A stretch of 64,000 nucleotides of DNA from CAZVGZ01 sp964627605 (GCA_964627605.1 CAZVGZ010000008.1:1-64000); one strand, 5' to 3'; positions 48,821-58,202 are shown, counted from the first letter of the stretch. Notes: generated by a model from the letters alone, not told the origin. A program made the numbers and translations.

Positions 48821-49639
48821 TCAAGTGGATCGGGCGGCGACAAGCTCCTTTGCGTGGGCGAGGCTGATGGTTGCCGCTTCCCGCGCAGGGATTTTAGAAC
48901 GATCCTGTTCGTAGGTCAGCCAGCCGCTGTAGTCACGCTTGTCCAACTCGGCAACTATCCCCGCAAGATCGACCTCTCCGGATCCCAGTTCGACCCAGCA
49001 GTCCTCGTCGTTCTTGATGGCGTCCCACACGTCCGCTCGCCCGCATGAGTCCTTGAAGTGGACATATGCGACCCTGTCGCCGTAGAGCTTGAACATCTCC
49101 ACCGGGTCCGCCCAGCCGAGACGAAGATGACCGGTGTCAAATCCCATCTTGAGATATTTGGGATCGGTGTTTGCAAGGAGCAGGTCCAGCTCCAGCCGCG
49201 TTTCGTGCGTCGTCCAGGCATGGTTGTGGAACACCTGAGTCACACCATAACCAGCTAGTCTCATGCCGACCTCATTGAGCGCCTCTGCGAACATGCGATG
49301 CTCCCAAAGCGAATAGGCTTTCCGGTCTTTCTGTAGGCCCTGTGGAGCGCTGATCATGACGTAACAGCCAAAATCCGGGATCATTTTTCCTATCTCCACC
49401 GTGCTTTCGATCTCGGCTTGTCGTGTCGTCGGGTCCATGTAGTAACCAGCGGTGTAAGTAGAGGCGAGTTCGAGGTTGGTCTCCTTCAAAATGCGGTGGA
49501 GCTGTTTCTCGTTGCCTTGATAGGAGCCGACTGAAGCTTCTACACCGTCATAGCCGATGTCGGCGATCTCGTGCGCTATCTCCTCAAAAGTACCGCTTTG
49601 CCAAAGAATCGGCTGGCATCCAAACTTGACGTCAAGCAT
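48821..49639 (-). CDS. sugar-phosphate isomerase/epimerase-like TIM barrel
   Basis: It belongs to the AP-endonuclease-2/xylose-isomerase-like family (IolE and relatives). Metal-binding motifs appear as DGVEASVG, VFHNHAWTT, GFDTGHLRLG, YVHFKD and ELGSGEVDL. The 272-residue length is usual. It probably isomerises or dehydrates a sugar or inositol derivative. No signal peptide is present. It converges on fabI. Confidence 0.85.
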   Translation of the reverse strand: MLDVKFGCQPILWQSGTFEEIAHEIADIGYDGVEASVGSYQGNEKQLHRILKETNLELASTYTAGYYMDPTTRQAEIESTVEIGKMIPDFGCYVMISAPQGLQKDRKAYSLWEHRMFAEALNEVGMRLAGYGVTQVFHNHAWTTHETRLELDLLLANTDPKYLKMGFDTGHLRLGWADPVEMFKLYGDRVAYVHFKDSCGRADVWDAIKNDEDCWVELGSGEVDLAGIVAELDKRDYSGWLTYEQDRSKIPAREAATISLAHAKELVAARST

Positions 49640-49697
49640 TGTTAGACTCCCTCAATCTGCATGGCAGTGCTGGTCTCTATTCGTTCGGGAGGTTCCC

Positions 49698-50202
49698 CTA
49701 AATGCTAGCCAGTGGAGCGTGCCAAGCATCGTGTGATAGTCGAAACCGTTTTGAGAAGTCAGGAATCCGGTACCCCAACCCCGAGAGCGCTGCTCTCATG
49801 TAAGACAGATGGACCGTGGAGTGGCGTAGCAAATATTGCATTTTGAAAAGCGGCGGCACAGAGAAAGCCTTGCCGGATAGCGATTTTAAAACGACTCTAT
49901 CTACGTAATCTGGAGCGGCCATCCTTACCGTCGCTATCACAGCTAGCACATCTTCCCGCGATGGATAGCTGTCTGGCACCTTAAATCTAAATGAGAAGCT
50001 GAACATGTCCGAGTCAACATCCATTTATCCCACAAGGCTCACGAGAGTGTGACACGGCTGGTGGACCGGTCGCAATCTCGGTGATTCACCAGCGGTCCAG
50101 TCTTGAGTCGTGCACGGATGAGACTGTCGCTTCCAAATAATCAAGTAGGGCCTCAAACTCGCGCTGGAGCGCGCGCGAAATATCCTGGTGGGAAGGGGTC
50201 AT
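49698..50202 (-). pseudogene. probable broken DinB-like gene
   Basis: A 38-codon frame (50202 to 50086) reads MTPSHQDISRALQREFEALLDYLEATVSSVHDSRLDRW, here cited only for its FEALLDYLE helix, and stops at TGA. A second frame (50024 to 49698) continues with KMQYLLRHSTVHLSYMRAALSGLGY, cited for the HSTVHLSYMRAAL helix. The two resemble the first and last helices of a DinB-type four-helix protein. The junction near 50030-50090 needs a frame change. The family call is weak. Confidence 0.4.
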
Positions 50203-50305
50203 GCCGTCCGGTACCAGCTGGAGAAATCAGGCCGCTATGCTCGTGAAGGCGCTGCGCATCACCACGCCGCCAGCGTGCCACGCAAGCTGCTTTTGCTCGA
50301 CAGAC

Positions 50306-51373
50306 TCACCAGGTTTTTGCGCGGCGAAGTAGATCATCAGCCGCTTCGATCGACGGAGCGTTTGTGCCTATATAGACACCATCTGGGCCCAAGTGCCGTG
50401 CCAACGGTTCGACATCGTCAAACTCTGTTCCCAACAAGAGGAGCCCCTTGCCGCCATCAAGTACCTTGCGGTACATCGGCCACCAAGTCTCGTCTCCTGG
50501 AGTGGGCTGGCCGATGCCAGGGGTCCATTGGATCGCGTTCAGGTCGGGGATTTTGACAAGTTCGTCGATGTGGCAGACTGCGTCAGGCCCGTCCAGATGG
50601 TAGGCTGAATTGGTAAGGCGCGCAGTCTGATCAGATGCCGCTGGGACAAAAAACTCCGCAAAATCTTCCGGTGACAACATTGCGGCGGCGTCGCACTGGA
50701 TTTTGGCCACTTTTCCAGGGCTCCATATCTGAAACGCGGAAAAACAGCTACCCAACTGCTCACCATCGAGCACGTTGTCAAATAGATCGTCGTAGTAGCT
50801 AAAATAGAGGTCGTTGATCTGGTCGAGGAGTTTTTTTGTCCCTTCTGGGTCATCTTTGAGCCCGTACAACATGCCCGAAGTGCCCAACAGGGACGCTATG
50901 ATGTCGAGGTTCTCGATAAGGTCGGGCTGCGACACCAGATAGCGGCCACGGCCCCTCTCCATGCCCTGCTCCACCAGACGACGGCTGGTCAACCACCACT
51001 CGTTTTCCCCATCAAACTTGAGTTCTGGAAGCTCCTGTGGGGTGGACGCGATCGGTTCATACCACACCGTGTCTGGTGAGAACCACACGGGACATCCGAG
51101 AAACAGCGCTAGCGATCCAGGGCCTACGTTGGTGTCAAAATAGGGAAACGCTTCGCCACCGAAGTAGGTTGTCGCAAACCTGTACTCGGCTTGAGAGATA
51201 CGAAAGTCGGGATCGGTCCACCTGGTTTGACTGTCGCCAGGCGGCTCTGGAGGGGGCGGCACATCGGCTGGGCGCGGTGCTGCAGCGGCGAGCGTCACAC
51301 GACCAAGCGAGCGGCCCTCCCACCACGCCACATAGTACTCACACGCGTCATCCCAGTCCGGCTTGAAATGCAT
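50306..51373 (-). CDS. URO-D-superfamily protein, probable methyltransferase
   Basis: The 355-residue protein has the URO-D barrel layout of corrinoid-linked methyltransferase relatives: a long N-terminal arm, AFPYFDTNVGPGSLA, a CDAAAMLSPEDFAEFFVPA core and a C-terminal LLLLGTEFDDVEPLARHLGPDGVYIGTN that matches the family's last strands. The His-Leu-Asp-Gly-Pro-Asp stretch (YHLDGPDAVCHIDEL) may contribute to metal binding. It is the only intact URO-D-like gene of three in the window. Its true substrate is unknown. Confidence 0.75.
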   Translation of the reverse strand: MHFKPDWDDACEYYVAWWEGRSLGRVTLAAAAPRPADVPPPPEPPGDSQTRWTDPDFRISQAEYRFATTYFGGEAFPYFDTNVGPGSLALFLGCPVWFSPDTVWYEPIASTPQELPELKFDGENEWWLTSRRLVEQGMERGRGRYLVSQPDLIENLDIIASLLGTSGMLYGLKDDPEGTKKLLDQINDLYFSYYDDLFDNVLDGEQLGSCFSAFQIWSPGKVAKIQCDAAAMLSPEDFAEFFVPAASDQTARLTNSAYHLDGPDAVCHIDELVKIPDLNAIQWTPGIGQPTPGDETWWPMYRKVLDGGKGLLLLGTEFDDVEPLARHLGPDGVYIGTNAPSIEAADDLLRRAKTW

Positions 51374-51394
51374 GGCGTTATCCTCAGCTCAAAA

Positions 51395-51438
51395 GCACAC
51401 ACGCCGTGGGTAACTCCTTGCGACCACGGCGTGTGTGC
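51395..51438 (-). terminator. terminator of the 51.5 kb lipoprotein gene
   Basis: Two perfect 15-base arms (51395-51409, 51424-51438) pair around a 14-base loop and are followed on the minus strand by TTTT. It lies 78 bases beyond the stop of the lipoprotein gene and 22 bases before the start of the URO-D gene, so it insulates the two. Confidence 0.8.
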
Positions 51439-51515
51439 GACGTTTTTCGCACATATGCGCTCGACTCAGCTACTCTTCTGCTGAGGCTGTACGCGATGCT
51501 TCTCACACCACCGAT

Positions 51516-52067
51516 CTACCAAGCGATATTGACCCCCGCAATCGACTCGACAAACTCGTTTAACAAGGTGCTTCGATTGAAAAAGTCCTGTTTTTCTTCA
51601 GAGCTGGAGGGCCTTTCCGGCGCTTTGTCCTGCGAACACGGGTGCCCACCACGATTGGCCCGCGTCACCTCATAGACGGTCTTTACGGCCGAGTGGTGAG
51701 CATCGGACTCGCTGTTCTTGCGCAGATAGGAGCCAGCTTTGCCGCACAGCGTTCCCAGATAGTCCTCGGTGACGGCCTTGAAAGTTATCATCTGGCCTTT
51801 TGGGCCTTGCGCCATCGTCGCGGCCTGTACTTTGCGGACTAGAAGCCTGATGGCACGGTACTCTAATTCAGACGTCCCACGATGTTTCCGCGACAATTTC
51901 TTGATGGCCTTCTCGGCTGCCTCAAGATGATTGCTGGCTAAATGTGTGTCTATCGCCTCCAGATCGGCGCTAGACGGCTGAGTGGGCGGCAGCGGCTTAT
52001 CCTCTCCGCAACCCGATGCTATTACCACCATTGCTGCCAGGCTCACCTGCATTATGCATCGACGCAT
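51516..52067 (-). CDS. small lipoprotein of unknown function
   Basis: The ATG at 52067 has GGGGAGGG seven bases upstream and gives a lipoprotein signal (AAMVVIASGC). A frame open to 52220 is not used. The rest is helical with a helix-hairpin pattern (NHLEAAEKAIKKL) that recalls a single TPR-like repeat, and no catalytic motif. A near-consensus promoter and a strong terminator frame the gene, so it is a single transcription unit. Confidence 0.75.
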   Translation of the reverse strand: MRRCIMQVSLAAMVVIASGCGEDKPLPPTQPSSADLEAIDTHLASNHLEAAEKAIKKLSRKHRGTSELEYRAIRLLVRKVQAATMAQGPKGQMITFKAVTEDYLGTLCGKAGSYLRKNSESDAHHSAVKTVYEVTRANRGGHPCSQDKAPERPSSSEEKQDFFNRSTLLNEFVESIAGVNIAW

Positions 52068-52133
52068 AGCTTTCCCTCCCCAGGTATGAGCACGGTCATG
52101 CAGAAAGACGTGTGGATGAAACCTACACTTAAA

Positions 52134-52162
52134 TGTATAGGAAATATAGCGGTGTGTGTCAA
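52134..52162 (-). promoter_or_regulatory. sigma70-type promoter
   Basis: TTGACA and TATACA lie 17 bases apart on the minus strand, about 65 bases before the lipoprotein start at 52067. It is the best promoter match seen in the window. Confidence 0.6.
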
Positions 52163-52234
52163 CGCTGAACGGGTGTTCCGGGCCTCTTTTTGTCTCGTCA
52201 AAATAGCGAATTTTAGTCATTTTTCAGACCGTGT

Positions 52235-52261
52235 CCCCCAAGCTATCGACGGTTTTGGGGG
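52235..52261 (-). terminator. hairpin behind the rhamnosidase gene
   Basis: CCCCCAA and TTGGGGG (52235-52241, 52255-52261) form a 7-base stem six bases past the stop codon at 52267. There is an AAAAA run but no clear T-tract on the minus strand, so it is less certain. Confidence 0.45.
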
Positions 52262-52266
52262 GTTGT

Positions 52267-54936
52267 CTATCTACAGATGATGCTGTAGCGCCCAGATTCA
52301 ATGTCGCAGACGACTGCGCCGTTTTCGTCGCGGATATTGCCTATCCCTTGTGCATCCTTGAGCTCCAACCCGCTCTCGGTGATCTTGTCGAAATCGCGGT
52401 TTGGCAGAACGACTTGCGCCGACGTGTTGGCTGGAATTTCCACATTCAACTTGACCAGATTTGACGTCACCTGCCACTCACTTACTATTCGACCGTGAAG
52501 ACTCTCAAAGGTTGCGGCCACTTGGTTTAGCTCTTGATCTGGACCACAGATATTTGGTGCGACAGAGAACCGTTTGAATCCTGGCTCTTCTGGATCGGCC
52601 TGTATCCCGGCTAGATGCCGGAACATCCACTCGCCCACTGACCCAAATGCGTAGTGGTTAAGGGAGTTCATGTATGGGTCGCCTACGTCGCCGTTCCAAC
52701 GCTCCCAGATGGTGGTGGCACCGTTGCCGATCTGGTAGCCCCACGATGGGTAGTCGCGGTTCACCGCAAGCCTGACCGCAGCAGCGTGATGCCCGTTTTC
52801 GCTGAGCGCTTGAACAATAAACCGGGTACCGTGAAAACCCGTGGAGAGGTGCCAGCCTCGCGATTCAACATCGTCTGCCAGATCTTGGATTATCGACTCA
52901 AGATGCCCATCAGGCGGCACGCCAAGAACCAGCGCCATCGAGATCAGCGTTTGCGTGGGGTTCAGGTAGTGCCCGTCTAAGAGATACCTGGCGTTGAATG
53001 CGCTCCTTACGCTCTCCACCAAGGCATCATATTCAGCAGCTCGTTCGTCTTTGCCCACGAGATGCGACATCTTTGCCAGAAGTTTTGTCGAGTAGAGGTA
53101 GTAGAGAGTGGCGAACATATCCTTGTCGCTGTCTTCGCCCGCCGGGACCCAGTCACCGAAATCGTTGTTGCGCCCCTCAAGCCACAGACCGTTGGGGTTC
53201 TGTCTGGCTAAAGTGTCCACATACCTGGCCATGTCATCGTAGTTGCGCTCTATCAGCCGTCTGTCCCCATACGCCAGATAGTATGCCCAAGGGATCAGAA
53301 TTCCCGCGTCTGCCCATCCGGCGGCACCGGGGTTCGCTAAACGGTCCACTTCATAGCAGTGAGGCGCAACATCAGAGAAGTAGCCGTCTTCAGTTTGGGC
53401 ATCGAGCATATCCAGAATGAATTTGCCGTAGAAGCCTGTCATATCATGTGTGAAACAAGCGGTGCGACAGAAAACCTGGGCGTCGCCTGTCCAACCCATC
53501 CGCTCATCCCGCTGTGGGCAGTCCGTAGGCGAGCTGTGGTGGTTGCCGCGACAGCTCCACATCAGGTTTTCAAAAGTCCTGTTTACCACCTCCGACGATG
53601 TCTCGATCATGCCGGTTTGCGGCATGTCGCTGTGGAAAATCCGACCGGTGAGCGTACTGACATCCGGCGTTCCAGGGAACCCGGTAATCTCAACGTATCT
53701 GAATCCGTGATAGGTAAATGCGGGCTCAAACGTCTCAAGACCAGCGCCAGCGCAGATATAGGTGTCTGTGCAGGCGGCCCCTCTGAGGTTGTCGGTATAT
53801 ACGTTGCCGGAGCGATCCCTGTCTAGAACCTCTGCAAACCGCATAGTGATCTCTGTTCCAGCGTCGCCAGTAACTCGAAGGCGACAGACACCTACCATGT
53901 TCTGACCCATATCGAAGATGAAAATACCAGGCGAAATCTCTGTTATGGAGACCGGCCTGATTTCGCCTGTAATTCTGATCGGCGGGTTTAGTTCTGAGGT
54001 GACAGCGATATTGGGGGTATCGACCAGGTCTACTTTGGACCACGCCGACTCATCGTACTCTGGCAGATCCCATCCTGGCATTTCGAGTCTGGCGTCATGT
54101 TTTTCGCCTTCGTAAAGCTCAGAATGGATGATCGGCCCTAGTTTGCACGTCCAGCTATCGTCGGACACGATACGACTGATCGAACCATCATCAGCCTCAA
54201 TCTCCAACTGAAGTAGCAGCAGCGGCGGTGGTTCGCCGAAAACGTTGCGCTGGTTTGTCCATGTCAGAGGCCCGGTATACCATCCAACCGCTAGCCGCGC
54301 ACCAATAGCGTTCTCCCCGATGACCAACTGGTCGGTGACGTCATAGGTCTGGTACAGAGCCCGTTGGGTGTAATCGGTCCACCCAGGGGCCAATAGATGA
54401 TCGCCGACCTTACTACCGTCGATATTCACATCGTAGACACCGAGCGCCGTGGCGTAAAGCCTGGCGCGTGCGATGGGTTTATTGACCGTGAACTCTTTGC
54501 GCAGGTAGTGAACAGGCGCAGGGGCGCGATCTGAGCCTTCAACCATGGCGATCCATTGGGCTGACCAGTCGCCATCTGAGAGAAGCCCCATCTCCCACGA
54601 TTGTATATTGGTGGGGGGAGAGGGTTCGTCGTTCCCATCCCACGTCTGAACCTGCCAGAAACAGCGATCTCTGGAGCCAAGCGGTGGGCCGCCGTACTCA
54701 ACGTGGATCGACTGATTAGACTGCGTCTTGCCGCTGTCCCAGATGTTGGGATGGCCGTTTTTTAGGAGGTCAGGCGATGACGCCACCATCACACGGTAGG
54801 CCGACTGAACAGCCCCACGCCTGCTGTCGGACATCTTCCAGAACAGGTGGGGTTGCGTCTCGTCGATTGCCAGAGGGCTCGAGCGGTATTCGCATTTCAG
54901 GTCACGCGGAGCCGATGGTCGATCTTGTGCAGACAT
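52267..54936 (-). CDS. GH78 alpha-L-rhamnosidase
   Basis: GH78 enzymes remove terminal alpha-L-rhamnose. The N-terminal Ig-like and beta-sandwich domains run to ~440 (PHLFWKMSD, FWQVQTWDG, WSAQWIA). The (alpha/alpha)6 barrel begins near residue 450 with TDCPQRDERMGWTGDAQVF, whose Glu478 is the likely general acid. GDWVPAGEDSD and NHYAFGSVGEWMFRHLAGI complete the signature. The 889-residue length is normal. There is no signal peptide, so the enzyme seems cytoplasmic. It stands alone with its own hairpin terminator and a small inverted repeat upstream. Confidence 0.92.
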   Translation of the reverse strand: MSAQDRPSAPRDLKCEYRSSPLAIDETQPHLFWKMSDSRRGAVQSAYRVMVASSPDLLKNGHPNIWDSGKTQSNQSIHVEYGGPPLGSRDRCFWQVQTWDGNDEPSPPTNIQSWEMGLLSDGDWSAQWIAMVEGSDRAPAPVHYLRKEFTVNKPIARARLYATALGVYDVNIDGSKVGDHLLAPGWTDYTQRALYQTYDVTDQLVIGENAIGARLAVGWYTGPLTWTNQRNVFGEPPPLLLLQLEIEADDGSISRIVSDDSWTCKLGPIIHSELYEGEKHDARLEMPGWDLPEYDESAWSKVDLVDTPNIAVTSELNPPIRITGEIRPVSITEISPGIFIFDMGQNMVGVCRLRVTGDAGTEITMRFAEVLDRDRSGNVYTDNLRGAACTDTYICAGAGLETFEPAFTYHGFRYVEITGFPGTPDVSTLTGRIFHSDMPQTGMIETSSEVVNRTFENLMWSCRGNHHSSPTDCPQRDERMGWTGDAQVFCRTACFTHDMTGFYGKFILDMLDAQTEDGYFSDVAPHCYEVDRLANPGAAGWADAGILIPWAYYLAYGDRRLIERNYDDMARYVDTLARQNPNGLWLEGRNNDFGDWVPAGEDSDKDMFATLYYLYSTKLLAKMSHLVGKDERAAEYDALVESVRSAFNARYLLDGHYLNPTQTLISMALVLGVPPDGHLESIIQDLADDVESRGWHLSTGFHGTRFIVQALSENGHHAAAVRLAVNRDYPSWGYQIGNGATTIWERWNGDVGDPYMNSLNHYAFGSVGEWMFRHLAGIQADPEEPGFKRFSVAPNICGPDQELNQVAATFESLHGRIVSEWQVTSNLVKLNVEIPANTSAQVVLPNRDFDKITESGLELKDAQGIGNIRDENGAVVCDIESGRYSIICR

Positions 54937-54966
54937 TGGCTAACCTTTTGGCTATCTCAAGAGGTT

Positions 54967-54982
54967 GATATTATCGAATATC
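54967..54982 (-). promoter_or_regulatory. small inverted repeat upstream of the rhamnosidase gene
   Basis: GATATT-ATCG-AATATC lies about 30 bases before the rhamnosidase start. It may be an operator or overlap the -10 region. Confidence 0.3.
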
Positions 54983-55008
54983 GTAGCGACGTTGTGGAGA
55001 TTCTTAGA

Positions 55009-55313
55009 TCAGGCCGCCCTGGGGCCAACCTCGCTGAGTGTAGCAATCGGTCTGGTGAGCACCACCGCCGCTTCGGAGTCTGCGGCGACAGCAAAGTCGT
55101 CGGCGCTGACGTCGGCGAACACCACTTCTGCAACCTGTGAATTCGTGTCGTACCCCGCTTGGGTTCACTGCTCCCATGTCAGGTCAGCAATGCCCAGGAT
55201 TCCTGGCTTGGTACAGAAGTACAAGTTGTTGTCCACCACAACCAGATCATCACCCCAGACCACTCGTCGTTTCCTGAAGGCGATACGTAGAAAAGAGACT
55301 CACCTTTTGACAT
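55009..55313 (-). pseudogene. remnant of a right-handed beta-helix protein
   Basis: The frame starts at an ATG and reads FYVSPSGNDEWSG, the typical first strand of pectate-lyase-like beta-helix proteins. After a frame change it reads DDLVVVDNNLYF and ILGIADLTWEQ, a TGA, then TQAGYDTNSQVAEVVFADV and RPIATLSEVGPR, the typical C-terminal end. Several hundred central residues are missing, so this is a head-to-tail scar of a large internal deletion. An intact protein would bind or cut polysaccharide. The tail reading frame is otherwise open to 55009. Confidence 0.7.
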
Positions 55314-55327
55314 CGTCAGCTACCCCA

Positions 55328-56677
55328 TTATTTCGAATCGGCAAGAATTACATTGGGCGTTTCCGTCTGAGAAAACCGCCTGTGCGATCCTGGTATACCG
55401 TCGTCGTTCACTATCTGAGAGGCGGTGCCCAACAGCAAGATTATTCCGACTACAATCGCAGGCAGCATCCATCTTTCACGGCTGTCGATAGCTGGTCCGT
55501 CTACGGCCAACGCTGGAGATGGCCGCCATTTGGAAGCAATGTAGATGCAGACTATCATCTCGATGATGAAAACAAAATGGAACCCAGGTGGGAAGTAGGC
55601 CGAATCGCTCAAGAACCCCTGCTTGATCGACACCCAGAAAGTGTATAGCGCGACATGGGTGATGAACCACCCTGCGACAGCACGGCCTAGTTGGGCTGAG
55701 TCGTACCATGCCTTAAACCAAAGCCAAAGAGAAACCGCGAGAGCGATGGCAGCCGAAGTCCAAGACAGCCACACTTTGTTTCCGACAAACAGCTCAGGAT
55801 CGACCCGCTCACCACGAAACGCAGCCCACCAGAGTCTCGACCCCACAAAAGCGCGCTCATACATAGACCACGCCACCCACGCTCCAGCAACGAAGATCAC
55901 CAACCACCCAGCACGCCGCCACCACAACTCTAAGGTTCCAGCCGCAGAGGGGGCGCGACTCAATACCCCGTATGTAAGCGCAAATCCACCGAGAAGAGCC
56001 ACGGTCTCTTCCATAGTGGTCCAAGATGCGTAGCCGCCTTTTTGGAGCGTTGCGAACATGTGCTGCCACCCGCCGATGGCAAACCCCAACCCGTATCCAA
56101 CAAAGCCGTACACGATCCCACGAAGAACCGTTCGGTAGTTCCACCTCCACGCCAAAACAACCAGCGTCAGAATCATTCCGAGATGGTATGCCCAGCCATC
56201 GCCCCGAGGCGGTGTCATCCGAACGCCAGCCAGTGTCACTACCAGATAGTAGGCGATCCTTCCGCCTACCAACATTAATGGGATACCGATAGCCCACCGC
56301 CTGAAACGAGGAAACTCTGGCTCCAGACACCACGCGATCATTCCGCCACCGAGCGCGCCCCAAAAACCGCCGATCACAGCCAACATTGCGTAGCCGTATG
56401 TTGCATCAATCCACGTCCCTGCCTGGCAGTAGCCGACGACCTTGCCGTAGCTCATCTCCCCGCCCATGGCGAAGAACCAGATGCCACAGAACAAAACGTA
56501 AGGCGCTCTCGGCCACCAGTCTTTTCGTCCACTTACATACAGCAGACCCAGAGCCGCAAGCGCACCGGGCATCATCGCACCCTGGAATGAGCCGAACGAC
56601 CCACGAATGCCCCAGCCCAATGCTGCGGCAAGGCCCACAAGCGCCGCACGTTTCATCAGATCTCGTGGTTCAGTCAT
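55328..56677 (-). CDS. uncharacterised polytopic membrane protein
   Basis: The 449-residue protein has about 11-12 membrane helices with several Gly- and Trp-rich stretches (ALGWGIRGSFGSF, GGFWGALGGGMIAW). I recognise no family. A short charged loop (SRERWM) precedes the last helix. It lies 69 bases behind a 57-residue membrane protein gene and may share its transcript. It has no obvious N-terminal signal beyond the first helix. Confidence 0.75.
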   Translation of the reverse strand: MTEPRDLMKRAALVGLAAALGWGIRGSFGSFQGAMMPGALAALGLLYVSGRKDWWPRAPYVLFCGIWFFAMGGEMSYGKVVGYCQAGTWIDATYGYAMLAVIGGFWGALGGGMIAWCLEPEFPRFRRWAIGIPLMLVGGRIAYYLVVTLAGVRMTPPRGDGWAYHLGMILTLVVLAWRWNYRTVLRGIVYGFVGYGLGFAIGGWQHMFATLQKGGYASWTTMEETVALLGGFALTYGVLSRAPSAAGTLELWWRRAGWLVIFVAGAWVAWSMYERAFVGSRLWWAAFRGERVDPELFVGNKVWLSWTSAAIALAVSLWLWFKAWYDSAQLGRAVAGWFITHVALYTFWVSIKQGFLSDSAYFPPGFHFVFIIEMIVCIYIASKWRPSPALAVDGPAIDSRERWMLPAIVVGIILLLGTASQIVNDDGIPGSHRRFSQTETPNVILADSK

Positions 56678-56746
56678 CGATTGATCCTGCTCCTTGTGCG
56701 AGTCGTCGATACCGCCGCCGCCAGAACACCAGCCACAATGGCGGCC

Positions 56747-56920
56747 TCAAATTTTGCCGCTGATATAGAGAAGTACTAGCGCCACACCCATCAAGAACAC
56801 TAGGAACATCATGGAGACAAACGCCACCAGATTGTCCCTGTCTTTCAGGCCGTGCGCCGGTTCGGCCTCTTCGCTGGTTTCGGCTTCTGTTGTCTCTGCG
56901 TCAGTCAGTTCTTCGCTCAT
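56747..56920 (-). CDS. 57-residue single-helix membrane protein
   Basis: The ATG at 56920 follows a GAGG and opens a 57-codon frame ending at TGA. The first half is very acidic (SEELTDAETTEAETSEEAEP); the second is one hydrophobic helix (LVAFVSMMFLVFLMGVALVLLY). The layout between the aminotransferase and the polytopic protein genes, in the same direction, supports a real gene. Function unknown; perhaps a small subunit of the polytopic protein. Confidence 0.6.
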   Translation of the reverse strand: MSEELTDAETTEAETSEEAEPAHGLKDRDNLVAFVSMMFLVFLMGVALVLLYISGKI

Positions 56921-56996
56921 AGGCTTGCCTCACTTCGTCTGTCGTAGATGGATATAGGAATTTGAGCCGTCAGGTCTTTTCGGTCTCAGCAGAAAT

Positions 56997-58202
56997 CTAC
57001 ACAGTCTGGGCGTCCTGAGGTGTTAGTTTGGTCAGACATTTGCGGATGTTCCTGACCGCCTGCCTCAGACGGTGTTCATTCTCGACCATCGCTATCCTCA
57101 CGTAACCGTCGCCTAGATCACCAAATCCGATCCCCGGCGCGACAGCCACTTCGGCCTGTTCCATGAGCATCATCGAGAAATCCATCGATCCCATCTCTCG
57201 ATAAGGTTCAGGAATCGGTGCCCACGTAAACATACTGGCTTTTGGCGGCTTGACGGACCACCCTATACGGTTGAGGCCGTCGCACAGGACGTCCCTGCGC
57301 AATTGGTAAATGTTCGCCTGCTCAGTCACGCAGTCCTGAGGACCATCCAGGGCTGCTATCGACGCCACCTGGACCGGTGTGAAAATCCCATAGTCGTAGT
57401 AGCCTTTTATCTTGGCCAGCGCAGCGATCACGTCTTGATTGCCGACACAGAAACCCATCCGCCATCCAGCCATGTTGTACGATTTCGACATTGTATAAAA
57501 CTCTACACCAACATCCCTGGCACCAGGTATCTCCAAAAAACTGTGGGATTCGTAGCCATCAAATGTGATGTCGGCGTATGCCATGTCGTGGATGACAATG
57601 ATGTCGTTGTCGGTGGAGAACCTGACAATGTTCTCAAAGAAGTCCAGATTGACAGTGGCGGTGGTCGGGTTGTGTGGAAAGTTTAGGGTGATGAGTTTTG
57701 GCTTTGGCCATATTTCCCGGCTGATGTACTCCAGTTCAGGAACAAAATCCTGATCCTCCCTCAAGGGGATACTCACCACGCTCCCACCAGCCATCGCCAC
57801 ACCGTAGATGTGAATCGGGTAGGTTGGGTTGGGTACCAACGCCAAATCTCCAGGATCAAGCAGAGCCAACGCCAGATGCGCCAGACCCTCTTTTGTGCCG
57901 ATGGTGGCTATCGCTTCGGTTTGCCAATCCAGATCAACGCCAAAGCGTGTTTTGTAGAATCGGCAGATTGCTTTAAGGACCGCCGGTATACCCTTTGAAG
58001 CCGAATAGCGATGCGCTTTTGGGTCAAGTGCCACCTCTGTGAGTTTGTCGACAATATGCTTTGGCGTCGGCTGATCCGGGTTTCCCATCCCCAGATCAAT
58101 CACATCCGCGCCATCCTGACGAAGCTTTAGCTTCATCGCGTTCAACTGCCCAAACAGGTACGGCGGCAGCCGCTCCAACCTCTGCGTGTTTATTGTAGGC
58201 AT
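56997..58202 (-). CDS. class I/II aminotransferase (AlaC/LL-DAP-aminotransferase-like)
   Basis: A PLP-dependent fold-type I enzyme. Visible are DLGMGNPDQPTP, the PNPTYPIH stretch, LNFPHNPTTATV, HDMAYADITFDG and the PLP-lysine motif TMSKSYNMAGWRMGF. The length, 401 residues, is usual. Alanine-pyruvate (AlaC) or related activity is likely. The ATG at 58202 is preceded by GGAG; the GTG at 58217 is an alternative. It heads a minus-strand set with the 57-residue and polytopic membrane genes. Confidence 0.88.
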   Translation of the reverse strand: MPTINTQRLERLPPYLFGQLNAMKLKLRQDGADVIDLGMGNPDQPTPKHIVDKLTEVALDPKAHRYSASKGIPAVLKAICRFYKTRFGVDLDWQTEAIATIGTKEGLAHLALALLDPGDLALVPNPTYPIHIYGVAMAGGSVVSIPLREDQDFVPELEYISREIWPKPKLITLNFPHNPTTATVNLDFFENIVRFSTDNDIIVIHDMAYADITFDGYESHSFLEIPGARDVGVEFYTMSKSYNMAGWRMGFCVGNQDVIAALAKIKGYYDYGIFTPVQVASIAALDGPQDCVTEQANIYQLRRDVLCDGLNRIGWSVKPPKASMFTWAPIPEPYREMGSMDFSMMLMEQAEVAVAPGIGFGDLGDGYVRIAMVENEHRLRQAVRNIRKCLTKLTPQDAQTV

